Source: Druceiella hillmani
Taxonomy: Eukaryota; Arthropoda; Insecta; Lepidoptera; Hepialidae
Assembly (NCBI GenBank): GCA_039881145.1
Contig: JAYKKI010000126.1
Span: 4,434,001-4,498,000, forward strand
DNA length: 64,000 nt
Reading direction: 5' to 3'
Shown: piece after piece, positions 48,270 through 59,459 of the stretch
Position numbering within the stretch: position 1 is the stretch's first letter
Layout: every line of letters starts with the position of its first letter
Made by a program: the position numbers and the translations under genes
Notes under the pieces: model-generated
The model's input: only the letters and a program-made list of their open reading frames with translations
Databases searched by the model: none
What the model was told of the DNA's origin: nothing

Positions 48270-48315
48270 AATCACTCTACCATACACGATATTGGGGAAA
48301 TATGGTAGAGTGATT
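48270..48315. repeat. Perfect hairpin, 15-bp arms
   Basis: aatcactctaccata (48,270-48,284) and tatggtagagtgatt (48,301-48,315) are exact reverse complements around a 16-base loop. It follows the microsatellite after about 16 bases. Confidence 0.9.
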
Positions 48316-48319
48316 GACT

Positions 48320-49170
48320 TAAAAAAAGGAATATAGATACATTAGGTACCTAAACCTATATCATAACTATAGTTTTCAGGTAGGTACCTACTTATGATAC
48401 GGAATTCAATTCGTGTTTGACCAGTTTTTATAATAGGGTATGATTACATCATGGGATTACAGCATGGGATTGGTATTTAGACATAAAACATTTTTTATAT
48501 TTCATGTTTATAAAAATTTGAAATTTGTCTGTACCTACGTCATCGTTTTTTTAAATATTATTTTTGTTTGTTTGTAAAGACCGGCTTTAGTGGGTTGATA
48601 AGGACCGGGTTACAAAAAGCATCGTGAATACTTGAAGAGGCGGGTGAACGGGGTGGCATTTGTGACAGATCAACATAAAGGTATAAATATTTCTAGTATA
48701 CAGTTGCACCATTTAAAAATTAGGATGATTATATTAAACTGACGAAATGAGTAAGGTCTACTCTCCACGTTGTATCCGGCAGATAATTCAAAGTAAATTA
48801 TATATTTATGTTTGTCCAACGGTTGATCACACCTGAAGTTTAATTTGAATATTTCTTGATGACAAGTAATCTAGTAGTTATCAACCATAATTTTAAAAAA
48901 ATATTGAAGCTCATGTATATAAGATAAGTGCTTTATCGCCACTAGTTTCATATCCAATGCTTCTTTACTCAATAACTTTTATGTTACCTAATAAAAACCT
49001 CTCCAAAAAATGTTTGCTGCTTAACATACATATTTACTATTGGAAGATTGCGTTTCCGGCGCTGCTATTATCCAAATCTCCAAGGAGACGGATATGATTA
49101 TTCGCGTTTTATTACAAATAAACTTAACGTCTGCCGATATTAAAATACAAAAAAATATCCCAATGTAATA
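48320..49170. other. AT-rich DNA, no gene seen
   Basis: No recognisable features. A short GC-richer phrase lies at 48,580-48,660. Confidence 0.4.
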
Positions 49171-49179
49171 AGCAACATT

Positions 49180-49510
49180 CCGTGCTCACTTACGCGCTTC
49201 AAAGAATTCATAATTTCAATTAAATCGGCCCTTCCAACCCCGCCCGGCGAAATGTTCTTTGAGGATCTATCCGTAACAGAAATCTTCGCCTCGCTAAAAT
49301 TCTTCGCCGTCCATTACTTGGCAACGCCCCACACGGCACATATTTCAATAGACACCGCCCTAAAGCAATTTAAACCCATTCCCATTGGCCAAATTCGTAT
49401 AATGTCATCCCCACCATAACGGACCGAAACTATCCGAGCATGACCGAAACGGGACAACAGAAGCGCACCCGCCAAAGCTCGCTTCGGCGAGCGGAAGTGA
49501 GACAACAGTA
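49180..49510 (+). promoter_or_regulatory. GC-rich block upstream of candidate first exon
   Basis: 330 bases of clearly higher GC include ccccgcccggcg, a cattggcc (reverse CCAAT-type) word at 49,383 and a very stable small hairpin gctcgc-ttcg-gcgagc at 49,477-49,492. It lies 0.9-1.2 kb before the candidate start codon. A 63-codon minus-strand ORF covers the end but has no motif. I infer promoter-proximal or enhancer DNA. The transcription start is not located. Confidence 0.4.
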
Positions 49511-50412
49511 AGGAAGACCATTGAATATTGCATGAATCGCATATTAAATGTGTATGAGAGAAATAATGGATTCTTTGTTAGTTTCTAATCGAATTTAAAC
49601 GATATTGAATCGTATTCAAATCTAGCCTTCGCGCGAGATAGACGTATATAGAGTGCGCATGTAAAAGACAGAGTATGGCGTTAGTTTCGCCGTTGCTTTT
49701 GTAAATATTTTTGAATGTAGAGCGTAGAGTCCTATGTTGGTTTGCGAAGCCGGTGTTGTATTTGATACACTGCCGTCGAAGTTATCACAATACGAGGGTG
49801 GAACTATTTCCTGATATTTTAATCAAATATAAATTGATACTAAATGAGAATATTTATTTGTTAATTAATTAAGATGTAAATAAACGTTAGTTCTTGTAAT
49901 CGTATTAATTAAGCGATAATTACTCAAGTTGACTGCGGAACTAATATAATTATCGGTTTGAAGTTAAGGCCCGAAGTATGAAGCGCTCTTAACGGACCCT
50001 TTTAACATTCGATATCGCGTTTTGTTTTTTAACAGAATTTTTTTTTAATTGTGTAAATAAAAAAAAAACTCAAACCGGAATAATGTTAAAGTGTGTTTAT
50101 CTTTTATTAAATTGCTAACCGTGATGGATAATTTTGGAGTTTAATAAGGTATCTATTATTATTTATTTTATTTTTTATTTTCAATTTTTTTTAATTTTAA
50201 ATAAATAGATTTTTATTTTTAACTCTGTGCACTGTGTGAAGAAGAAGTGACTCGGTTCTGTTAAGTGATATTTATTTTTAATCGAAACGTTATTCGGATT
50301 AGCGTCGACGAAATGTTGGTTTTTTGTTTCAAAGAAAATATAAATGGATGTTTAAATAAATAATAATGTAGATTAATATTAAAGACGAAGGTGCTTTAAA
50401 TAAGTAATTTTA
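49511..50412 (+). other. Possible 5' flank and 5' UTR of the candidate gene
   Basis: Mixed composition down to about 49,800, then AT-rich. The last 190 bases before the start codon (ctgtgcactgtgtgaagaag, gattagcgtcgacgaaatg) look like UTR but cannot be proven to be. An in-frame TAA at 50,401-50,403 closes the frame upstream of the ATG. Confidence 0.35.
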
Positions 50413-50482
50413 ATGAACTACAGGCTAGACAGCCACCGTGCTGTTGCCATGCTCAATAATCTGACCGGGACAACGCTTGGAG
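50413..50482 (+). CDS. Candidate first coding exon of an unidentified host gene
   Basis: The exon would read MNYRLDSHRAVAMLNN and seven more residues, then stop at a splice donor, cttggag|gtaatg (GT at 50,483). Three things support it. The 70 bases are about half GC in a one-third GC neighbourhood. The first ATG follows an in-frame stop. The frame is open right up to a good donor, in phase 1. The start context (ttta before ATG) is weak. The protein is not one I recognise, and no later exon is visible in the remaining 13.5 kb, so the first intron would be long, as is common for insect developmental regulators. A chance ORF remains possible. Confidence 0.5.
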
Positions 50483-50839
50483 GTAATGTTTGAGTTATTT
50501 TGTAGTAAAAAATGTTTTAGTGTGTATAGTATGATCAAAGAATACAAAGAATACTTAATTCTTATTATATTTTTTGCAGCGTAACCTAAAATACAAAACT
50601 TTCATTAAAAATTCAGTAAATGTCTTAACTTGACAAAATATTTTTATTTATATCTATAAAGATGTTTTAATATGTCAACATGATTTGAAGCAAATTATGA
50701 TCAAAAATTAGATTTAAAAAGTCGACTACAATCAGAGCAACTTTAAGTAGAAGTCAGTCTTATTCATCTAGTAGTATAAAGAGTAAAAAAATGCCGTATT
50801 ATAAACTACCTACGTATATTTAAATTATAGCTATACTTC

Positions 50840-52200
50840 AGCACAATGAATTTATTTTGTAAAAAGTTTTTATGGAAAATTGTTCATAATGACGAATGTC
50901 TACTACTAAAAGCAATTTCTAAAATTATTCCCTTTAGCATGTCTGTGTGTTTATGTTCATATCATATAAAAATAACTAAATGGATTTGGATGAGTTTTTT
51001 CACTGTTTTTTACTCAATTTCTTTACTAAATTAAGAAGTAGATACTCGTATAAACTATTAGGTACGTTACCGTATCAGAAAAGACAATAATTTTTCCGTT
51101 TTTTGTCTCAGGATCTCTGTTTTTTTGTTTGTTGGTTTATGTTCGCATTATATAAAATATGCAAATGGATTCGGATGAATTTTTCATTATTTTTTAGTTT
51201 AATTTCTTTACTAAAGTAAAAGATAGGTTGTTGTACGGACTATTACGCTACCGTGTCAAGGAACTTGGCTGTTAAAAAACGAAAACTTTTCGTCTTGTTA
51301 AACTCAATATGCCTGTTTTTTTATTTGTCTGTTTATGTTCGCATCATATAAAATATCTAAATGGATTCGGATGAATTTTTCATAAATTTTTAGTTTAATT
51401 TCTTTACTAAAGTAAAAGATAGGTTGTTGTACGGACTATTACGCTACCGTGTCAAGGAACTTGGCTGTTAAAAAACGAAAACTTTTCGTCTTGTTAAACT
51501 CAATATGCCTGTTTTTTTATTTGTCTGTTTATGTTCCCATCATATAAAATATCTAAATGGATTCGGATGAATTTTTCATAAATTTTTTTACTAAAGTAAC
51601 AGGTAGGTGGTTGTACGGACGGGTTGTATTACACTACCGTACCAAGGAACTTGGCTGTTAAAGCACAACAAAAATTCGTTTTTTTAACTTAGTGTCCCTG
51701 TTTTTTATTTTTTTGGTTTTTGTTTGCAACATATAATAATTTCAATAACGTAATATTTTTCATTGTTTTTAGCTTAATTTCTTTACTAAATTAAGAAGTA
51801 AATACTCGTATAAACTATTACGTTACCGTGTCAGTAAAAACAGATAATTTATCAGTTTTTCGTCTAGTTATAGCTGTTTGTTTGTTGGTTCGCATTATAT
51901 AAAATATCTAAATAGATTTGAATGAGTTTTTCATTGTTTTTTTAGTTTAATTTCTTTACTAAAGTAAAAGGTATGTGGTTGTATGGATTACGTAACCGTG
52001 TCAAGGGACTGAGCGGTTAAAAAACAATTTTTTTGTTTTTATATCTTAGTATGGCTCTTTTTTATTTGTTGGTTTATGTTTGAATCATATGAAAATTACT
52101 AAACGACTAAGTTTATATTTTTCATCATTTTTAGCTTAATTTCTTTATTAAGTTAAGAGGCAGGTTCTGGTATGCATTATTCCACTATCGTATCAAGGAA
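50840..52200 (+). repeat. Tandem repeat, period about 185-196 bp, about seven copies
   Basis: gtttatgttcgcat-type words occur at about 50,957, 51,135, 51,331, 51,527 and, more diverged, at about 51,716, 51,888 and 52,070. Units contain aatggattcggatgaatttt, tttaatttctttactaaag, gtacggactattacgctacc and gtgtcaaggaacttggctgt. The two units starting at 51,135 and 51,331 are almost identical, a recent duplication inside an older array. If the exon at 50.4 kb is real, this array is intronic. Confidence 0.9.
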
Positions 52201-52204
52201 CTGA

Positions 52205-52700
52205 CTTATAGGAGCTAAAGTTGCGAAGACCAGCGGTTGCATATATGCATTGTAATTGCAAAATAATGGTATAACAATTTTCTTCTCAGTTATAAATTCG
52301 TATCGAGTTTTCATGTACCTAGTTGTTGTAGTGATGCATTTCCACTTGGCTCTGGTGGTTGCGGTGTGGAAACACTCAACTGTGCACCGGATCTATACTT
52401 TGTCGGATTTATTTATCGTGTATAGGATCGGCTTTTTGACCTTTTGCGCTCTACTCGACTGCGAAATACAAGTCGCTCAATTGAGGCTTTTCCCCGTATG
52501 ATGGGACCATAGAACTTAAGTATTCGTAACTGCACAATCGAACAAAGACCTTCTACAGTACAAAGTTATCTAAGAATGCAGACATTTGTGGGGTGCACTG
52601 TACAGGTGATCAGCACCCGGTGCGTTTTTCTCTGGTATTGCAGTTTAACTGCCTAAGTTTCAGTTCAGCGAGCAAATTTGCAGCAGACCTTGTTTATGGA
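52205..52700. other. Mixed-composition stretch with an 81-codon ORF
   Basis: 52,256-52,501 (+) is open and hydrophobic (CFVVVV-like and LALVVAVW runs) but has no recognisable domain. GC is raised through 52,300-52,680. A small inverted pair gggtgc/gcaccc flanks 52,590-52,620. Conserved element or old transposon piece; unresolved. Confidence 0.25.
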
Positions 52701-53670
52701 AAACTAATATACAAAATTAAACACGTAGATATCTAAGTTGATAATAGTTTTTAATTCAGTTTTTTTTAAAGTTCTTCACCAAAATTATTTTGCATCGTCC
52801 CACAAATTCATTCTGAAAAATATTAAGTCGCCATAAAATATCGTATCATTATAATCTATATTTAAGGAGCAATGAAGTTTTTTATTTTCCTATTGTATTT
52901 AAAAAGTCACCAGTTATTGTTATCGAAAAAAATTGGGTATTTAGTTATATGTCATTGTTTATTGTTTACAACCTAATCAATAGATATTTAAAATAAGGAC
53001 TGACCGTTTTCTGATAAAAAGAAAAAAAATAAACTTTGAAATCTGTAATTATTATGCAATTTGTATAAAATTCTATTTTTTTCTATTTCATCGATTTTTA
53101 CATCTTTACATCCCTATCCAACTGAACTTTTTCAATGAAAGTAGAGTTTGACTCATCGCAGTTTATCGATTACTAGTGATATTATCTGGGCGTTGAAAGT
53201 ATGTCGATAGATACATAAAATTAGTTATGACTATTCAGATTACGAGCTCTGTTTATTGAGGTATGGTATGAGTAATAAACTCCATTTTAATTGTAGTAAA
53301 TATCCAAAGGTTATATTCTTCCGCACACATTGTACAATTATTAATAACAATTTTCACTATGCTACATACATTACCACGAGCGATATGTGTGCGAGATATC
53401 GACGTAATTATAGATAGTTCACTCACATTTCATGGCTATTTATATATAATTTTGTCTCAGATGTAACAGAGATATTATTCAGAATTCTCAAGACTCGATA
53501 TTCATTTCGTATATAAAAGCTGTAAAGTGCCTGTATTTGGTATAAACTTGTAATGAAACTAGTCATATTGTTTTTTTTTAAATTTAAAGATTTTCTAAGT
53601 TTTTTTTATATACTGTTTAGGTACTAGTTTTATTGAATGATACATTGTATGATGACTTAAATTAAATAAT
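52700..53670. other. AT-rich putative intron, nothing seen
   Basis: No motif or repeat partner recognised. Confidence 0.45.
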
Positions 53671-53675
53671 CTGCT

Positions 53676-53966
53676 ATTGATAAAACTGTGACAGAGTGAG
53701 TTTTTTACATGGAAAATATTTTAAAAAGAGTGACTGATTTAGGATAAAGATTGATAATAGAAGCCAGAAAACGCGTTTTTAGAATTTTTATCTCTCTATC
53801 TGTATGTTAATTTGTTCGTCAATCCTGCGATATCTACTAGACGGATTTTGATGAAATTTGGAATGGTAATAATTTTGTGCACAAGAGTAATGCACGAAAG
53901 AATAAAAATTCTAATAACTTTTCTTGTACCGAATTTCCCGCGAGTGAAACCGTAGGGCAAAGCTAG
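53676..53966 (+). mobile_element. Helitron-like non-autonomous repeat, copy 2
   Basis: It contains gatctactagacggatttt-type sequence, gatgaaatttggaatggtaa, then accgaatttcccgcgagtga and ends gggcaaagCTAG followed by T (CTAG at 53,963-53,966). A terminal CTRR followed by T with a GC-rich hairpin remnant just before is the usual 3' end of Helitrons. The 5' TC end is not defined. The copy at 38,086-38,338 has the same order of landmarks. Confidence 0.6.
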
Positions 53967-53969
53967 TAT

Positions 53970-56930
53970 ACTATGTTATGGAGCGACAAGCTGTTGAGTA
54001 TTTCCACACGTTTAATTAAATCAAACAATATATTATACATATTATTTGATTTAAGTCATCATATAATGTACCATTCAGTAAAAATAGTCATCAGTACATA
54101 AGAACGAAACTTAAAAGTCCTTAAATTTTCTTAAGTGCTGGACTATTTTTTCTCTCTATTGGTATGGTTAAAAAATTGTTTCTCCACTTTTATAATCTTG
54201 GGTTCATAGTCAGTTTTTTTTTATTATATAGTTAGTTAAATTGTTTAATATTTACATATTAGCGTAATAACATGAGGGGTTGCGTCAGCTGCATATATTA
54301 TATTCGAGTAAAGGGGTTTTATCATTTTATGTGCCGCAAGCTTGAACCAGATCTAATCATCTGTATGTTTGCGATTTTTATCACTGGTTTAAATTATGTG
54401 TTACGGAGTCTTTGTGTGGATATAGATATTGAAAGGTTTCAATTTAATAGTCGCCATCTTTGTTCTGTGACTGTGTACCTAACATGACGGTAATATTTGA
54501 TTTAAATTTGTGTTTTGTTTTATTTACAATATGATATTTTTTATTAAAAAATAATAACTTAAAATCTTGTAGCAAGTAGTACTAAGAGGAAGGAAGTCGA
54601 CAAATAGAATTGAAACGAACTGAACATTATGCAAATTTCCCAGTCACCTCTATTTCGTTATTATTTTTTATTTCAAGCTATGTTTTTCTGACATTATTAT
54701 TTTTTTATAAATTGGACGTATATTATATTTAAATTAAATTAGAATAACACTTTTATATATTCAGTGTCCAATTTTTATAACAGTGTCCAATTTTTATGAT
54801 ATATAAAAGATGTACCTCGACATATTTTCGAGAAACGTTAGTTCAATTTGCGAATTCTATTTTAGTTTTCGAAAATGTTCATATCAATTAACAATTATCG
54901 CAAGCAGACAAAAATTATACAAATGTAACCTTATTATATATAAGAATCTTTCGAAAGGGACATTCGTTTTTATAAACTTAATAATCAAAATCCCTATTTA
55001 GGATACGAGTTCGAGTTTGTGCCACTCCACTAATAAGTTTCCCTTGAAAGACTTTTTTATTCCAAATTGATTTTTTAAAATTTAATTAAAATAAATAAAT
55101 TAGTTGACGTGGAAAGATTAATTATCAGTAAAGAAGATTTACAACACACATTAAAGTCATTGAAAAAGATAGTTTTTATTTTTTTGATCGAAAATTATCA
55201 ATATCTAATAATTTGAAAGCGGCATTCCTTTACAACTTGTGTGTTAAGTGTCTCTGAAAGTTTCGAACGCGGTTGATCAGTTTAGGAATTATTAAAAAAT
55301 TCGGTGCTAGGTATTCGTTTTTATTTAAAAAAAAAGATCAAATAGGTCGGATTTTACAAGATAAATCTATGAAAAATGACGACAAAAAGTACCCGTCTTT
55401 GGGTCCTTGAGTTTAGAAGGAAATTATATTTCAAGTGACTAGTAATGATGAGATATGAATGAAAAAAAAATAATTTGAGCATGTGATCTGTTTGAGAAAT
55501 ATAGGAGATCATCCTAACCCTCTCCAATTCAATCAAAACGTTATTAACAGACTTTGACTAAACCTGTGATCATGTTGAACAAATTTTAAAGTATCTCAAT
55601 ATTATCCAACTAATATAATAAATGTGTAAACAAATACGTATATCAAACATGTACATAAATAATATACGTTCCTCTTCTTTTGCTAGAAATACGAACATAG
55701 GTACGACCATAAACCGCCTCGCCGTGCGGTTAGTAACTTTGTTAGAGAAGGGTTCGTAGCTTCATAGAAATACTCAATAGCTTCTTGCTCAATAATGCAG
55801 TATATTATTTGATTTAAGCCAGCAAAAATAATAATCAGTACATAAAAAAGAAACTCTTGCATTAGAACTATCGCAAAAACATATTTTTACATTTTATGGG
55901 CAATATTAATTCTCCTGTTCTGATTTTTTAGATTTTAACAATAAAATCATAATCAGTAATAACCAGTAACTCAAGAATCTGTAAGAACAATTAGTGATAC
56001 TTGCGTAACATGAATATAAATATAGTAAAATACTAATAGTTTCGTAATATTTTTATGAAAGGTGACAACTCCAATTAGGCATATCTCAGAAACTGAACGC
56101 TCAATGCGATTTTTTTTTATAATCGTTAACTAAAAAAAATTAATAAATTTTCTTTAAAATTCGAGGGTCTGAAAACGAATAAAGAGCATGTCAGTTTTTC
56201 GATCATTTTAATAAATTTATTTCTTATCAATTGACTGATTTTTCCAATGTGAACTTGATTAATAATTACACATAATTCTTAGATATTTTACGAAATATAG
56301 CAATTCCATTACGTATTTTATTTCGTATGTTACCTTGGATTCGAAGCTTAGAATAAGAATTTAAGAATAACACACGAATATTTTATTTAATTGTTGGGTA
56401 GAAATAAATAAACGGACAACAATTCTAATATTATTTCTATTAATTTCTGAATTTTCAAGGAAATTTGAAAACAATAAATTATTCATATCCACAATAAGGG
56501 CAGTCTCTTTTCACATTTAATATATGTAACAGATAGCGTAGTGTCTAATTCATACGATCTGGTTAAGTAAAATTAAATTTTATAGTTTAAAATGAAAAAA
56601 ATATCATTCTGTTGTTATATGAAAAAGAGACAGAAATCCTGAAATTAATTTTGTCAATCTTCTGAGTAAGTCTGCAAATAATACATTATACGTAATAATA
56701 ACTAGAAAATGATGCGGTTAGCCGCTAATATTCGATATTCTACATTTTTTAATTATTCTTTTAATAGCAAATGAAAGTGTTTCTTATTCCTCAACGGCAA
56801 ATATTTGTCTGGCATAAACTTTGAAAGGTATAACTACTGATTTAGATAGAATCAAATTATAATTATGTTTTACTCTGTACGATCGACAACATAAGTATTA
56901 TAATCATTCCTTTAGAAATCGTCAGATTAT
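53970..56930. other. AT-rich putative intron; one diverged dispersed repeat
   Basis: tattatttgatttaag and atcagtacataa with a spacer occur at 54,038-54,105 and again at 55,803-55,850, an old duplicate. A GC-richer phrase lies at 55,700-55,740 (cataaaccgcctcgccgtgc). No exon seen. Confidence 0.4.
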
Positions 56931-56935
56931 AAAAA

Positions 56936-57004
56936 ATTAAGAAAAGTTAGCAATAAATCAGTAACATTAAATACGTTACTGATGTATTGCTAACTTTTCT
57001 TAAT
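56936..57004. repeat. Hairpin with 30-bp arms
   Basis: Arms 56,936-56,965 and 56,975-57,004 pair with one mismatch around a nine-base loop. It sits at the 3' end of the hAT fossil (minus strand) and may be that element's terminal region, or an independent hairpin. Confidence 0.85.
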
Positions 57005-57039
57005 TTATAGTAGGTCATATAATGGATCATGATACGTTT

Positions 57040-58330
57040 TATTTGATATTGAAAATCCATAAGGGGTAGGTTGAAAACCTTAGAGCTTCCATGAGGGCAA
57101 CTTTACGTATCCGTTCACCTTGAACAGCATCAAATAAGAACTTCTTGCAGTGGGGATCTAAAATGTCGACGTTATCTTGTTAAGGCATAATTCCCCAAAT
57201 TTAATTTGTTTCCCTACATTTCCTATTAAGTTCTTTCGGAAATCATCGACTTATTCCGTTTGTTGAATCAGAGCATTTTTAATCAGGTATCTAAACATTG
57301 TAGCTGTTCTTGGAATCACATCTGATATAGGCGCACATGTGGAACTTGTTAGTTTTGTTATCTCTACGAAGGATTTCAAGTGTCAAGAGTCGTTGCGTGA
57401 TTTCCCATTGGTTACTGGTCAAACTGTTAAAATTTAGGCTCCTTGATTCTGAAATACGCTCCAGTAAATAATATGTTGAGTTTCAGCGAGTCTGAATGTC
57501 TTAATCTAGTTGTACAGATAGTCCTACTTTCTACTTTCTAGTTTTGTATATTCCGAGTGACTAAAATATGTTACAATACGGTGGGCATTAATCGGAATTT
57601 CTGTTATTGGGAGACTCTTTTAATGGTATTATATATCACCAGCTGAAGGATATGGATGAAGCAAGGAGCTGAAAGAAGTAAAGTTTCCTTCACACATTTA
57701 ACCATATTCGAACAAGTTCAAAAATTGGTAGTAAATGTTAAATCTTCAGTTATTTATCAACCGATCTTTATTTTGCTAACTGTTCTCTCATACCTATAGG
57801 TCAGGAATAAGTTTATCCGTGATGTATGTCCAATCAGGGATAGTGTATTGCAGCAAAGCATTATTAGGTAATTAAACGCTCAAATCCCAAATGATGATAG
57901 ATCATGGAAATTGGCTCACTGTCAACAGCGATCATTTCACCATTCAAATAATGGTATCTTTTTGTAAGGGGATCGTTAATATCCTAGAGCGTTTTCTTTT
58001 CAAATACTTGTTGCAGAGATGGTTGTACAGAAGTCTGACTTGAAGTCCGGGCGGATACGGAGGGTCCTGGGTATGATACTGGGGCTTCCATAAACTTGAT
58101 AATAATTAAACTTAACAAAACTTAGTCAGAAACGAATGGAAATTAGTTACATTATTATAATTTGTATATTATTAACGTAAATTAATGGTAAGGGAGATTC
58201 CTGCTCTTTTTGCAGCGCGACTAATTTTTACACCACACAAAGTACTTTTCGCACTGTTTTGTCCCTCCACAAAATAATGCAAAACCTGTGTTATTTTGGA
58301 GGGATTACCAGGATTCGATATGGTTGTGCT
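57040..58330 (-). pseudogene. Decayed hAT (ZBED-like) transposase
   Basis: Read on the minus strand from right to left, fragments fall in the order of a ZBED-type hAT transposase. First is a degenerate BED finger (YFVEGQNSAK-LCGVKIS, about 58,190-58,290). Next come QPSLQQVFEKKTL and EMIAVDSEPISMI (57,907-57,943), and a tyipDWTYITDKLIPDL-like part. CFIHILQLVI (57,641-57,668) corresponds to the CFAHTLQL motif. SNQWEITQRLL, EITKLTSSTCAPISDVIP (near 57,340) and LDPHCKKFLFD with GERIRKVALMEAL (57,070-57,160) follow. Several stops and frameshifts lie between. The first cysteine of the finger pair is serine. The C-terminal dimerisation part is missing. No 8-bp target duplication was found. Confidence 0.8.
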
Positions 58331-58382
58331 AACAACTGTTAGTTACACATAACTGAACTATAATAGTTTTAAATTCAATGAC

Positions 58383-58407
58383 CTGCCCGTATTTCTAATA
58401 CGGGCAG
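58383..58407. repeat. Hairpin with 11-bp arms
   Basis: ctgcccgtatt-tct-aatacgggcag lies just upstream, in gene orientation, of the hAT fossil. It could be part of the transposon end. Confidence 0.75.
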
Positions 58408-58409
58408 AC

Positions 58410-59020
58410 AAACTTTAGTCAAATTTTAAATACCCATTACAAAAATAAAAACAATAGCGTCACGTCAAGCTCATAATCCGAATTACGAATGCTAATCTAT
58501 AGATCAACAAATTCACTCGGGACATCCCCTAAAATAAAACGTGGGTTATACGAAACAAGGGTATTCCCCAATAAATGTCGGAAACATAAAGATTGTTATA
58601 TTTAATAACCGAGGTATTTCCTTTCGAGAATTTTAATACATGCACAAAAAAGGTTTGCCAGCGCTCGTAAATATAAAATCGGTATAAAAATCGTGACAAT
58701 TTCATTTTTCACAAAAATCGTTAGATTTCGGTAGGACTCATACCTATATAGGTAGAAAAACCGAAACATTGGTAGTTTCAATACCACTAGAGGCATCTAA
58801 TTGTTGTTATTACTAATTATATAGTATCGTTTTTGATGTCAAATAATTCCAGTGACTAATTCGTATTTTCGCCATAAGGACCACTGAATAATAGCTAACT
58901 GATTCTTCACCATAACAACTATTCGCGGCGTCTCTAATAATAACATGTATGCAGTCTTATTCTTGTAATATCTTTATAATATATACTCTTGCGAATATTT
59001 ATAAATTGGAAAGATGATAA
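58410..59020. other. AT-rich DNA, nothing seen
   Basis: No motif recognised. Confidence 0.45.
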
Positions 59021-59024
59021 ATAA

Positions 59025-59182
59025 CGATGCGCCTGATTAAGATGCAGTTTTCGTTAAAGAAATATATATGCATACATGTTGTTCTTGAATATTACTATTT
59101 AATCGATGCGCCTGATTAAAATGCATATTTGTAAAAGAAATATACATGCATACATGTTGTTCTTGGATGTTACTATTTAATG
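59025..59182 (+). repeat. 79-bp tandem duplication
   Basis: cgatgcgcctgatta starts at 59,025 and 59,104. Both are followed by gcatacatgttgttcttg and tactatttaat. About 90% identical. Confidence 0.9.
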
Positions 59183-59350
59183 TTAACGAGTTAAGCATAT
59201 GATGAAGAAGTAGCTCATAGCCTAAGCCTAACTATTATGAAGCAACATTCATAAATTGACACGGAATTTTCTATCTGATGAACTATATTTTACAGAGTTT
59301 TGGTTAGTAACGAGCAATATTTTTTGAATTGCTCTGTAGAAATGAATCTA

Positions 59351-59451
59351 AAAATTCCGTCACTGACCAAAAGGTACCCAGTATGGGTACCTTTACACAT
59401 ACTGGGTACCTTTACCCATACTGGGTACCTTTTGGTCAGTGACGGAATTTT
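59351..59451. repeat. Nested palindrome with 39-bp arms
   Basis: Arms 59,351-59,389 and 59,413-59,451 are exact reverse complements. The 23-base centre again contains catactgggtacc, so three copies of this word alternate in direction. Further out, attgctc near 59,330 and gagcaat at 59,455 extend the symmetry past a gap. It lies within a 72-codon ORF that has no other support. Confidence 0.9.
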
Positions 59452-59459
59452 AAGGAGCA

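Noticed and set aside
49314..49505. 63-codon minus-strand ORF in the GC-rich block
   Set aside because: Open only because GC-rich DNA has few stops. No motif and it opposes the candidate exon.
52256..52501. Small membrane protein gene
   Set aside because: Hydrophobic stretches are expected from T-rich codons. No start context, splice sites or homologous motif supports it.
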